The notes below the pieces were generated by a model. It searched no databases. It was not told the origin of the DNA and saw nothing but the letters and a program-made list of their open reading frames with translations. A program made the translations under genes and the position numbers. Positions 1-5,754 of a DNA stretch of 6,329 bases are shown here, in pieces; positions within the stretch are counted from its first letter, which is position 1, and each line of letters starts with the position of its first letter. Origin of the DNA: Demequinaceae bacterium UBA4004 (GTDB taxonomy: Bacteria; Actinomycetota; Actinomycetes; Actinomycetales; Demequinaceae). The stretch spans positions 1-6,329 of the forward strand of contig DGBM01000291.1 of assembly GCA_002384765.1 (NCBI GenBank), in the 5' to 3' direction.

Positions 1-449
1 TCGGCCGCGAGGTAGAGCTCGTCGCTCAGCGCGTTCGTGCGGCCGGCGCGCAGGCGCACCTGCGCCGTCGACTCCTCCGCCGAGACGTAGAGCACGCGCT
101 GGCCGCGCCGCGCGGCGCGCAAGGCGACCTCGAGCAGCAGCGTCGACTTGCCCACGCCCGGCTCGCCGGCAAGCAACACCGCCGCACCGGCCACCAGCCC
201 GCCGCCGAGGACGCGATCGAATTCCGCCACCCTCGTGGAGTGGCGCGCCGACTCACTGGAAGGAACGTCGCCGATGGGCCGAGCCGGTGTGGCGATGGCG
301 GAGGCCTTGGTCCGTGGCCCGGCTGGGACACCCACCTCTACCACGGTGCCCCACTGTTGGCACTCGCCGCAGCGGCCCACCCATTTGACTGCGGTCCACC
401 CGCATTCGGTGCACCGATAGGCGGGCGCGGTCTTCTTGGGAGTGGCCAT
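1..449 (-). CDS. radA: DNA repair protein RadA (Sms), N-terminal part, cut by window edge
   Basis: RadA is a RecA-like cytoplasmic ATPase that processes recombination intermediates by branch migration. The frame read from the ATG at 449 gives 149 residues and runs off the left edge; the full family length is about 450-470. Seen: an N-terminal C4 zinc finger with Cys13-x2-Cys16 and Cys27-x2-Cys30, embedded in the typical GW...KWVGRC.EC..WGT setting; the LGGG turn at residues 81-84; the Walker A motif GEPGVGKST at 95-103; and the following LYVSAEES segment. Many RadA proteins have Gly where this one has Ala before EES. The KNRFG motif and Lon-like C-terminal domain lie outside the window. The start is supported by the zinc finger beginning 12 residues later and by a TANNNT box 6 bases upstream with no ribosome binding site, so the message is probably leaderless. 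It is divergent from the gene at 531. The identification is firm. Confidence 0.96.
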   Translation of the reverse strand, partial: MATPKKTAPAYRCTECGWTAVKWVGRCGECQQWGTVVEVGVPAGPRTKASAIATPARPIGDVPSSESARHSTRVAEFDRVLGGGLVAGAAVLLAGEPGVGKSTLLLEVALRAARRGQRVLYVSAEESTAQVRLRAGRTNALSDELYLAA

Positions 450-461
450 GGCGTCACGCTA
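450..461 (-). promoter_or_regulatory. Predicted -10 box and leaderless start of radA
   Basis: On the minus strand TAGCGT (461-456) is followed by exactly 6 bases and then the ATG of radA. TANNNT at this distance puts the transcription start at or within a base of the ATG. No Shine-Dalgarno sequence is visible. I found no convincing -35 box at 16-18 bp, which is common for actinobacterial promoters. The same arrangement occurs at 519-533 and 4772-4786, which strengthens the call. Confidence 0.5.
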
Positions 462-518
462 CCTGCCCGATCTGACACGCGCGGGCCGCACGAACAGCCG
501 CGTGCACCCCCCTGGGCA

Positions 519-530
519 TAACCTGGGCCC
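519..530 (+). promoter_or_regulatory. Predicted -10 box and leaderless start of the 694-residue gene
   Basis: TAACCT at 519-524 is followed by 6 bases (GGGCCC) and the ATG at 531. The spacing predicts transcription starting at the ATG itself. The only purine-rich stretch, GGG at 525-527, lies 3 bases from the ATG, too close to act as a normal ribosome binding site. No clear -35 box was found. With the radA -10 box, this leaves 57 bp (462-518) between two back-to-back -10 elements. Confidence 0.5.
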
Positions 531-2615
531 ATGGCTAGTGACGAGTACCGTCCCCCGTGGCTGCCGGTGAATCCCGTGCCGGAGCCCGCTGAGACCAGCG
601 ACAACGTGCCCGGGGCAGAGCCCGACACCTTCTCCCCTGCGAAATCGTGGGCGCACGGCGAGCCTGGCTCCGAGCATGAGGCCACCTCTCCCACCACGCC
701 CCTCACCGGATGGCCCTTCGCCCCGATGCCGGAGGGGTCGACGCCACCACGGCCGGCGCGGCGACCGCGCACCGCGTCCAGCCCATCACCCGCGGCGGCG
801 GCCGCCTTCTTTGGTGCGCGCGGCGACCGCGACGCAACCCCGGACGAATCGGAGCCGGTCGAGTCGGAATCGGTCAGTCCCCAGCCCGGCTCGCCGACGG
901 TCGAGACGCCTTCGCCTCCCGCGACGCCGACGCAGCAGGTCCCGGCCACCCCCACGAGTCCGTACCTGAGCGGAACCCGTCCCCGCGCCGATCACAGCGA
1001 CGTCCACCCGGGACATCACTCGAACGCGCAGGACTCCTGGTTGCACTCCGCCCCGCCCGGCCCGCCGGTGACCGGGTCCGTCCCGACACCGGGTCCGAAC
1101 GATCTCACCCCCAGCAAGCCACAGGTGCCGCACAGCGCGCATGCGCCAGCCTCCGCGCCGACCCCTGAATCGACTCACGAGTCCCAGCCGCCTGCGACGC
1201 CGAGGACCGAAGCGGACGAGGTCCCCACTCCGATTGCGGCCGACGAGGCGGAGATCATCGCCCCGATCCTGCCCCCGCCGGATACCGAGATCCTGCCGCG
1301 CGCGGGCGATGACGAGGTCAATTACTCCGCCGCCTCCGTCCAAGGTCTGATGCCGTGGAGGCCGGCCAGCCCCCCCGAGCCGCAGGGCGAGACCGATTCT
1401 CCTCAAGCGTCCGCGGACCCGGTGTGGCAGCTCGGCGCCTCGGCGATCTCGAACGCGAGCCTGCAGGCCGCAGGTGCCCCCACTCCCACGTCGGGCGTCC
1501 CGCGCGTCTCCGCATCGGAAGAGACGTTCCCGTCATTCGGCGACGAGGAGCCATTCGTGCCGCGGTTTGAGCCGGCGACGCGTCCGTTGTCCCCGCAGAC
1601 CCCGTCGGTGAGTTTCACGGAACCCGCGCCTCGACCCTCCTCACCGCTGTCCGAACTTGACGTTCCTGAGACAGATGAGCCGGCGTACACGCCGAGAGTC
1701 GAGCTCAGTACGCGGGCGGCGGATGCGCCCGGCCCCACGCGGGTTCCGCCCGTCACAGACGTACCGGTCGAGCACGAGGCATCGGCTCCTGCCCCCGCGT
1801 CGGAAGACGCCACGCCGACGCCGCCGCGCCCCTGGTCGCCCGTCGCGGACGACGACGTTGAGTTCGCGGCCCCGACAATCCTGCCGGCCGCGGGCCTGCC
1901 GCCCGAGACGGCCCTCGACAGCGAACCCGAGCCCGCGTCGGACGGGGTGTCGAAGCCTGAAGCACATTCAGATGAGGAGACGGAACCGGATCTCGATGCC
2001 ACGGGCGACGGCACCATCGCCGACCAGCACGAGGTCGCCGCTGTGGCGCCCCGCAAGCGCAGGCGGTGGATCTGGTGGCTGATCGCGGCTCTGGTGGTCG
2101 CATCGGCCGCGGGGGTGTTGGTGTACCGCACGTTCTTGCTCCCCGAGCCCATCACCTTGCCGGTTCCGACGATCACGGCCACGCCGCCAGGACCGCAGGG
2201 CGAGCCCATCACGATCGCGGATCCGTCGGACTTTGTGGCGGCACTGCCAAGCACCGTGCAGACGTACGTGCTGCGTGAATTCGAAAGCATCGATCCGCTG
2301 ACGGAGCCGACGCTGCCCGCGCGGACGGCCGAGCACGCCAAGCTGAGTTATGGCGAGGCCGCCGGGTCCCCCGCGTTCGTGGTGGATGCGTATCAGCACT
2401 ACAACGTCGACGACGCTCAGCAGGCGTACAACGCGTATGCGGAGGGCGCCACGGACGTGGAGCCCGTCCTGGTGGACGGCGAGCAGGTGGGCGAACGCGC
2501 CCTGACCGAGCAAGGCGCCACCGGCACCGTGGTGTGGCGCAACGTCACCGCGGTATTCGTATTGACCGGGCCGGCCGAGTCTGTCCTGGACTTCTACGAG
2601 CACTACGGGGTGTAG
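531..2615 (+). CDS. Bitopic membrane protein with long disordered cytoplasmic region; function unknown
   Basis: I do not recognise this 694-residue protein. Residues 1 to about 505 are dominated by Pro, Ser, Thr, Ala, Glu and Asp with almost no hydrophobic runs, so they are probably disordered. Single Trp residues recur at 10, 40, 61, 170, 276, 299 and 435, several next to Pro. Four short acidic patches followed by a hydrophobic or aromatic residue recur at 238-243, 260-265, 338-342 and 440-445. The basic run RKRRR (508-512) precedes one hydrophobic helix (about 513-532). By the positive-inside rule the long N-terminal part is cytoplasmic and the C-terminus is outside. A Pro/Thr-rich linker (about 536-563) leads to a mixed alpha/beta-looking domain (about 564-694) ending at HYGV. 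There is no signal peptide, no lipobox and no cysteine anywhere. The stop lies 2 bases before the GTG of the TetR gene, so the two are very likely co-transcribed and perhaps translationally coupled. It could be a sensor or scaffold; that is inference only. The coding call is firm because the frame stays open for 2 kb and ends in a recognisable topology. Confidence 0.9.
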   Translation: MASDEYRPPWLPVNPVPEPAETSDNVPGAEPDTFSPAKSWAHGEPGSEHEATSPTTPLTGWPFAPMPEGSTPPRPARRPRTASSPSPAAAAAFFGARGDRDATPDESEPVESESVSPQPGSPTVETPSPPATPTQQVPATPTSPYLSGTRPRADHSDVHPGHHSNAQDSWLHSAPPGPPVTGSVPTPGPNDLTPSKPQVPHSAHAPASAPTPESTHESQPPATPRTEADEVPTPIAADEAEIIAPILPPPDTEILPRAGDDEVNYSAASVQGLMPWRPASPPEPQGETDSPQASADPVWQLGASAISNASLQAAGAPTPTSGVPRVSASEETFPSFGDEEPFVPRFEPATRPLSPQTPSVSFTEPAPRPSSPLSELDVPETDEPAYTPRVELSTRAADAPGPTRVPPVTDVPVEHEASAPAPASEDATPTPPRPWSPVADDDVEFAAPTILPAAGLPPETALDSEPEPASDGVSKPEAHSDEETEPDLDATGDGTIADQHEVAAVAPRKRRRWIWWLIAALVVASAAGVLVYRTFLLPEPITLPVPTITATPPGPQGEPITIADPSDFVAALPSTVQTYVLREFESIDPLTEPTLPARTAEHAKLSYGEAAGSPAFVVDAYQHYNVDDAQQAYNAYAEGATDVEPVLVDGEQVGERALTEQGATGTVVWRNVTAVFVLTGPAESVLDFYEHYGV
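2607..2612 (+). promoter_or_regulatory. Ribosome binding site supporting the GTG start of tetR
   Basis: GGGGTG at 2607-2612, inside the last codons of the upstream gene, lies 5 bases before the GTG at 2618. It favours this start over an in-frame ATG at 2534, which lies inside the upstream coding region and would add 28 residues unlike TetR N-termini. Confidence 0.55.
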
Positions 2616-2617
2616 CG

Positions 2618-3238
2618 GTGCCCCGTGCGCCGGGTAAGCGGGGACCGCGCCCCGGCGGCCCGGATACCCGCGCCGAGATTCTCGCGGCCGCGGGCGCGGT
2701 GTTTTCGCGGGACGGTTACGCTCGTGGATCTGTCCGGGCCGTTGCCCGCGAGGCCCGCGTTGACCCAGCGCTCGTGCGTCATTACTTCGCCACCAAGAGC
2801 GAGTTGTTTGTCGAGGCGATGAGGCCGCCGATCGACCTCGAGGGTCATGCACAGCGTCTGGCAGAGGGCGACCCGGACCTGGTGGGGACGCGCGCCATGA
2901 CGTTCTTTGTCGAGGCGTGGGATGACCCGGTGCGCGGTCCCCGCATCGTCGCCCTCATGCGGGCGGCGCTCGAGCATCCCGAGGTCGCGGATTTTGTGCG
3001 CGAGCTCATCATCGAGGGCGTGATCCAGCGGGTGGCCGTGGCGGTCGGCGCCAAGGACCCGGCGAGAGCCGCGATCACGGCCGCCTCCCAAGTCTTCGGA
3101 CTGGCAATGCTCCGTCATGGCGCGCGCATCGAACCGCTCGCCTCGGAGCCGGCCGAGTCGCTCATTGCGCGGTATGGGCCGATTCTCACACGACTGCTCC
3201 GTGAGGACTCCCCGCCACGGTTGACAGTCGACGAGTGA
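2618..3238 (+). CDS. TetR/AcrR-family transcriptional regulator
   Basis: This is a 206-residue protein, the usual size for the family, starting with GTG 2 bases after the upstream stop. Seen: a short basic N-terminal arm (KRGPRPGG); the TetR DNA-binding domain at about residues 16-62, with helix 1 (TRAEILAAAGAVF), the SVRAVAREARVDPALVRHYF helix-turn-helix at 38-57, and the TKSELF motif (59-64) that begins helix 4; then a helical ligand-binding and dimerisation region to the end. Family members are usually dimeric repressors released by a small ligand. The gene directly precedes an ABC exporter on the same strand, and an 18-bp palindrome sits on the exporter's start (3248-3265), so that exporter is the likely target. 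Its own promoter is probably that of the 694-residue gene; I saw no copy of the palindrome upstream of 531, so autoregulation is not evident. The ligand cannot be told from sequence. Its last codons contain the -35 box of the next gene. Confidence 0.93.
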   Translation: MPRAPGKRGPRPGGPDTRAEILAAAGAVFSRDGYARGSVRAVAREARVDPALVRHYFATKSELFVEAMRPPIDLEGHAQRLAEGDPDLVGTRAMTFFVEAWDDPVRGPRIVALMRAALEHPEVADFVRELIIEGVIQRVAVAVGAKDPARAAITAASQVFGLAMLRHGARIEPLASEPAESLIARYGPILTRLLREDSPPRLTVDE

Positions 3239-3249
3239 AAGAGCACAAT
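3221..3249 (+). promoter_or_regulatory. Strong sigma70-type promoter of the ABC exporter genes
   Basis: A perfect -35 TTGACA (3221-3226), a 17-bp spacer and a -10 CACAAT (3244-3249, four of six matches to TATAAT). The -10 box ends 7 bases before the ATG at 3257, so transcription should start at or beside the ATG and the message should be leaderless. No Shine-Dalgarno sequence precedes the ATG. The -35 box lies in the final codons of tetR, so the exporter has its own promoter in addition to any read-through from upstream. Confidence 0.75.
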
Positions 3250-3265
3250 TCCCCATATGAGGAAT
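3248..3265. promoter_or_regulatory. Putative TetR operator over the exporter start codon
   Basis: ATTCCCCATATGAGGAAT is an 18-bp inverted repeat with a single mismatched pair (3253/3260), centred between 3256 and 3257. It covers the last 2 bases of the -10 box, the predicted transcription start and the first three codons of the ATPase gene. Size, symmetry and position fit a TetR-family operator that blocks promoter access. That the adjacent TetR protein binds it is inference. Confidence 0.6.
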
Positions 3266-3988
3266 AGCGCCCCTGAGAGAGCCGCCATCTCGATCCGCGC
3301 GCTCCACGTGATCCGCGGCGGAAACGAGGTCCTTCCGCACATCGACCTGGACGTTCCCTACGGCCAGATCGTCGGCCTGCTCGGCCCCTCGGGCGGCGGC
3401 AAGACCACGCTGATGCGTGCGATCGTCGGCGCCCAGATCGTGGCCGGAGGATCGGTCGAGGTGCTGGGCCACCCCGCCGGATCGCCCGTGCTGCGCAGCC
3501 GCATCGGCTACGTCACGCAGGCGCCCTCCATCTACCCCGACCTCACCGCCCGTGAGAACCTCGCCTACTTCGCCAAGACGATGGGCGTAGGCGCCGACGG
3601 CGTGGCCACGACGCTCCACCACATCGGCCTCGCGGACGTCGCCGACCGGCCGGTCAGCACCCTCTCGGGCGGCCAGGAGTCGCGCGTGTCGTTGGGCGCC
3701 GCGCTCGTGGGCGACCCCGAACTGCTCGTGCTCGACGAACCCACGGTGGGACTCGACCCCGCACTGCGCAGGGACTTGTGGAAACTCTTCCACGAACTCC
3801 GAGACTCGGGAAAGACGGTGCTCGTGAGCTCACACGTCATGGACGAGGCGACCCGCTGCGACCGCCTTGTCTTTGTGCGGGACGGCGGGATTCTCGCCGA
3901 CGACACCTACGAGAACATCCTCGCGGACTCCGGTACCGACAACGCCGATGCTGCCTTCCTGGTGCTGGCCGAAAGGAACGCGGCATGA
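3257..3988 (+). CDS. ABC exporter ATP-binding subunit
   Basis: This 243-residue protein is the nucleotide-binding subunit that powers the permease encoded next. All ATPase motifs are present: Walker A GPSGGGKTT (43-51), Q-loop Gln88 in GYVTQ, the LSGGQ signature (136-140), Walker B LLVLDEP with catalytic Glu161 (156-162), the D-loop GLDP (165-168) and the H-loop His193. The LSGGQESRVSLGAAL helix and the HVMDEA segment after the H-loop resemble the NatA/DrrA-like exporters that pair with ABC-2 permeases. The start is fixed by the promoter 7 bases upstream and by the ISIRALHV strand that opens the fold. The stop overlaps the next start as ATGA, so the two subunits are translationally coupled in stoichiometric production. 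The linked TetR gene suggests efflux of a toxic or signalling compound; the substrate is unknown. Confidence 0.95.
   Translation: MRNSAPERAAISIRALHVIRGGNEVLPHIDLDVPYGQIVGLLGPSGGGKTTLMRAIVGAQIVAGGSVEVLGHPAGSPVLRSRIGYVTQAPSIYPDLTARENLAYFAKTMGVGADGVATTLHHIGLADVADRPVSTLSGGQESRVSLGAALVGDPELLVLDEPTVGLDPALRRDLWKLFHELRDSGKTVLVSSHVMDEATRCDRLVFVRDGGILADDTYENILADSGTDNADAAFLVLAERNAA
3971..3977 (+). promoter_or_regulatory. Ribosome binding site of the permease gene
   Basis: GAAAGGA at 3971-3977 lies 7 bases before the ATG at 3985. It fixes the start and excludes a longer in-frame reading from 3778, which would lie inside the ATPase gene. Confidence 0.75.
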
Positions 3989-4731
3989 GCCTCACGCTCA
4001 CCTGGAACACCGCCAAACGCGTGCTGACTCAACTACGCCGCGACCCCCGCACGCTCGTGATGCTCATGGTGCTGCCCGTGGGTCTCACATGGCTGCTGCA
4101 GTTTATGTTCTCCGAGTCGCCGGTGCCGCCCACGGGGCCGATCTTCAACACGATCGGCCCGCGCATCATGGGCTTGTTCCCCCTCATCATGATGTTCCTC
4201 ATCACGTCGATCACGATGCTCCGCGAGCGCCAGTCCGGCACCCTGGAGCGCCTCATGGTGGGCCCCACCGGCAAGGCCGACGTGATCCTCGGCTACGCGT
4301 TCGCCTTTGGCCTGGTGGCCGCCGTGCAGGCGATCGTCATGACGGCGTGGTCCGTGTGGCCGCTCGGGCTCGAGATCCCCACCGGTCTGTGGCTGCTGGG
4401 GCTCGTCATGGTTCTCGACGCACTCGTGGGCACCGCGCTGGGTCTGTTGGCGTCGGCGGTCGCCAAGACGGAGTTCCAGGCCGTGCAGATGATGCCCCTG
4501 GTCATCATCCCGCAACTGCTGCTGGCCGGCCTCTTCATGAACCGCACGGACATGCCCACCGCGCTCACGTACGTCTCCGATGTGCTGCCGGTGAGCTACT
4601 CGATCGACGCGGTCAACTCGATCCTTGCGGGGGACGGCGACGCCATCTGGGCTCCCGTGGGGATTCTGGTGGCGTTCATTGCGGGCTCGCTCGTGCTCGG
4701 TGCCATGACGCTCCGCCGTCGCACGGACTGA
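3985..4731 (+). CDS. ABC-2 type exporter permease subunit
   Basis: A 248-residue membrane protein with about six hydrophobic helices (roughly 24-42, 60-79, 100-122, 135-156, 168-185 and 224-241), as expected for an ABC-2 permease. An amphipathic N-terminal stretch ends in QLRRDPRTL, a typical ABC-2 opening. The conserved cytoplasmic loop after helix 2, RERQSGTLERLMVGP (80-94), is the family hallmark and probably contacts the ATPase. The PLVIIPQLLLAGLF region around helix 5 and the LPVSYSIDAVNSI segment are also typical. The C-terminus is basic (RRRTD). It overlaps the ATPase stop by ATGA and has a good ribosome binding site. The complex should be two copies of each subunit in the plasma membrane. 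Relatives export drugs, antibiotics or lipids. Control by the upstream TetR is inferred from the palindrome at 3248-3265. Confidence 0.94.
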   Translation: MSLTLTWNTAKRVLTQLRRDPRTLVMLMVLPVGLTWLLQFMFSESPVPPTGPIFNTIGPRIMGLFPLIMMFLITSITMLRERQSGTLERLMVGPTGKADVILGYAFAFGLVAAVQAIVMTAWSVWPLGLEIPTGLWLLGLVMVLDALVGTALGLLASAVAKTEFQAVQMMPLVIIPQLLLAGLFMNRTDMPTALTYVSDVLPVSYSIDAVNSILAGDGDAIWAPVGILVAFIAGSLVLGAMTLRRRTD

Positions 4732-4748
4732 ACCCGCCGCCACGAAAC

Positions 4749-4767
4749 CCGCAACGTTTGCATGCGG
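4749..4767. repeat. Small inverted repeat upstream of proC
   Basis: CCGCA (4749-4753) and TGCGG (4763-4767) form a perfect 5-bp inverted repeat around 9 bases. It lies just upstream of the proC -10 box, overlapping the -35 area. It lacks the T-run needed for an intrinsic terminator of the permease gene. It may be a weak operator or chance. Confidence 0.25.
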
Positions 4768-4771
4768 CCGA

Positions 4772-4783
4772 TAGCCTGGGAGC
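4772..4783 (+). promoter_or_regulatory. Predicted -10 box and leaderless start of proC
   Basis: TAGCCT (4772-4777) is followed by 6 bases and the ATG at 4784. The surrounding sequence TAGCCTGGGAGCATG closely matches TAACCTGGGCCCATG at 519-533. The GGGAG before the ATG is only 1-2 bases away, too near for a standard ribosome binding site. proC is therefore probably transcribed separately from the exporter, whose stop is 52 bases upstream. Confidence 0.55.
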
Positions 4784-5623
4784 ATGACTGACACCACTCC
4801 CGCGCCCTCGTCCACGATCGCCATCATCGGCGGCGGAGTCATGGGCGGCGCCATCGCCGCCGGAGTCCGCAACGGAGGCTGGCCCGCCGAAGCCGTGACG
4901 GTGGCCGACCGCCACAGCGAAACCCTCGCGGATCTCGCGGGCGCGCACGGACTGCTCACCACGACGAGCGTGGCCGAGGCCGCGGCGGGCGCGGATGTGA
5001 TCGTCTTTGCCGTCAAACCCCAAAATGCGGCCGAGGTGCTCGCCGAGTTCGGGCCCCATGTGAAGCCGGGGAGCATGGTGCTGACCATTGCGGCGGGGCT
5101 GTCGGCCTCGTTCTATGAAGCGCGCCTGCCGCACGGCACCCCGGTGGTGCGGGCCATGCCCAACACGCCCGCCCTGGTGGGCTTTGGTGCGACCGCGATC
5201 GCGGCGGGCGCATCGGCCACCGATGCCCACCTGACCGTGGCCTCCCGCGTCCTCGCCGCGACCGGCCTGGTGGTCACGGTCGACGAGGGCCAGATCAACG
5301 CCGTCAGCACCGTGTCCGGCTCGGGGCCGGCATACTTCTACGCGTTCGTCGAGGCGATGGTCGAGGCCGGAATCACGCAGGGCCTCGACCGCGACGTCGC
5401 CAGTGCGCTGGCCCGCCAGACGCTCATCGGCGCGGGACGGCTGTTGGAGAGCTCGGGCGCGACGCCGGCCGAGTTGCGCGCGCGGGTCTCGTCCAAGGGC
5501 GGCACCACGCTGGCTGCCCTCGAAGCGATGGGTCACGCGGGATTGCAGACGGTGGTGGCGGTCGGCCTGTCGGCTGCAGACCGACGTGCCCGCGAACTCG
5601 CGGTCGAACTCGCAGGCGAGTAG
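4784..5623 (+). CDS. proC: Pyrroline-5-carboxylate reductase
   Basis: ProC catalyses the last step of proline synthesis, NAD(P)H-dependent reduction of 1-pyrroline-5-carboxylate to L-proline, in the cytoplasm. The protein has 279 residues, normal for the family. Seen: a Rossmann NAD(P)-binding start IAIIGGGVMGGAI (12-24); VFAVKPQ (74-80), whose Lys-Pro is conserved near the cofactor; RAMPNTPALVG (123-133); and the C-terminal dimerisation and substrate domain beginning near NAVSTVSGSGPAYFY (172-186), with the conserved SGSGPAY loop. A second substrate-binding motif appears as VSSKGGTT, where many homologues have VTSPGGTT. The fold's start at residue 12 fits the ATG at 4784. Nothing suggests functional linkage with the exporter upstream; it appears to be an independent housekeeping gene. 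Confidence 0.96.
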   Translation: MTDTTPAPSSTIAIIGGGVMGGAIAAGVRNGGWPAEAVTVADRHSETLADLAGAHGLLTTTSVAEAAAGADVIVFAVKPQNAAEVLAEFGPHVKPGSMVLTIAAGLSASFYEARLPHGTPVVRAMPNTPALVGFGATAIAAGASATDAHLTVASRVLAATGLVVTVDEGQINAVSTVSGSGPAYFYAFVEAMVEAGITQGLDRDVASALARQTLIGAGRLLESSGATPAELRARVSSKGGTTLAALEAMGHAGLQTVVAVGLSAADRRARELAVELAGE

Positions 5624-5650
5624 GAACGACTGAACGCCCGACTTGTGCGC

Positions 5651-5679
5651 CTGCCGGGTCCGTCCCAGCCCGCTATTGT
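5651..5679 (+). promoter_or_regulatory. Predicted promoter of the GH94 gene
   Basis: TATTGT at 5674-5679 matches four of six bases of TATAAT. CTGCCG at 5651-5656 is a weak -35 box at a 17-bp spacing. The expected transcription start is near 5686, giving an untranslated leader of about 70 bases, unlike the probably leaderless genes elsewhere in the window. The palindrome immediately downstream supports a regulated promoter here. Confidence 0.45.
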
Positions 5680-5693
5680 GTAGAGCGCTCTTC
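5680..5693. promoter_or_regulatory. CelR/CebR-like LacI-family operator
   Basis: A perfect 10-bp palindrome AGAGCGCTCT (5682-5691), immediately after the -10 box and over the expected transcription start. Its centre GAGCGCTC equals the central eight bases of the known actinobacterial CebR/CelR operator TGGGAGCGCTCCCA. The three outer bases on each side do not match. LacI-family operators usually have a central CG, as here. Repression released by a cello-oligosaccharide or similar sugar is inferred; the regulator gene is not in the window. Confidence 0.6.
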
Positions 5694-5744
5694 CTTGTCA
5701 GCGCGGACGGAGACCGGAGAGTCACGCAGCATGTCTTGAATCCT

Positions 5745-5749
5745 GGGAG
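5745..5749 (+). promoter_or_regulatory. Ribosome binding site of the GH94 gene
   Basis: GGGAG at 5745-5749 is 5 bases before the ATG at 5755. It supports this start, as does the MxYGxFDD opening found at the start of GH94 proteins. Confidence 0.7.
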
Positions 5750-5754
5750 TTCTC

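Noticed and set aside
338..955. Minus-strand open frame of 205 codons overlapping radA and the start of the membrane protein gene
   Set aside because: It would overlap the well-supported RadA start in another frame. Its Gly-rich sequence has no family resemblance.
780..1200. Low-complexity Pro/Ser-rich coding stretch considered as a tandem DNA repeat
   Set aside because: No repeating DNA unit of constant length; only amino-acid composition recurs.
1403..2341. Minus-strand open frame of 312 codons antisense to the membrane protein gene
   Set aside because: Ser/Gly/Ala-rich translation without motifs. The plus strand has a plausible topology, start signal and operon position.
2534..2617. Upstream in-frame ATG for the TetR gene
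   Set aside because: It lies inside the previous gene and adds 28 residues unlike TetR N-termini. The GTG at 2618 has a ribosome binding site and gives the normal length.
2603..3793. Minus-strand open frame of 396 codons antisense to tetR and the ABC ATPase gene
   Set aside because: Third-position GC bias keeps antisense frames open in such DNA. The plus strand encodes two proteins with complete family motifs here, and the antisense translation shows no recognisable fold.
3778..3984. Upstream in-frame ATG for the permease gene
   Set aside because: It lies within the ATPase gene and adds an Arg-rich non-membrane segment. The ATG at 3985 has GAAAGGA 7 bases upstream and the usual ATGA overlap.
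4033..5088. Minus-strand open frame of 351 codons antisense to the permease and the start of proC
   Set aside because: The translation is His/Arg/Glu-rich low complexity, a mirror of the permease codons, with no motif and no start signal.
5624..5670. Possible intrinsic terminator after proC
   Set aside because: Only 3-5 bp imperfect stems (such as GCCCG with CGGGT, or GGG-tccgt-CCC) and no T-run.
4676..5725. Minus-strand open frame of 349 codons antisense to proC
   Set aside because: Arg/Gly/His-rich shadow of a clearly functional plus-strand proC.
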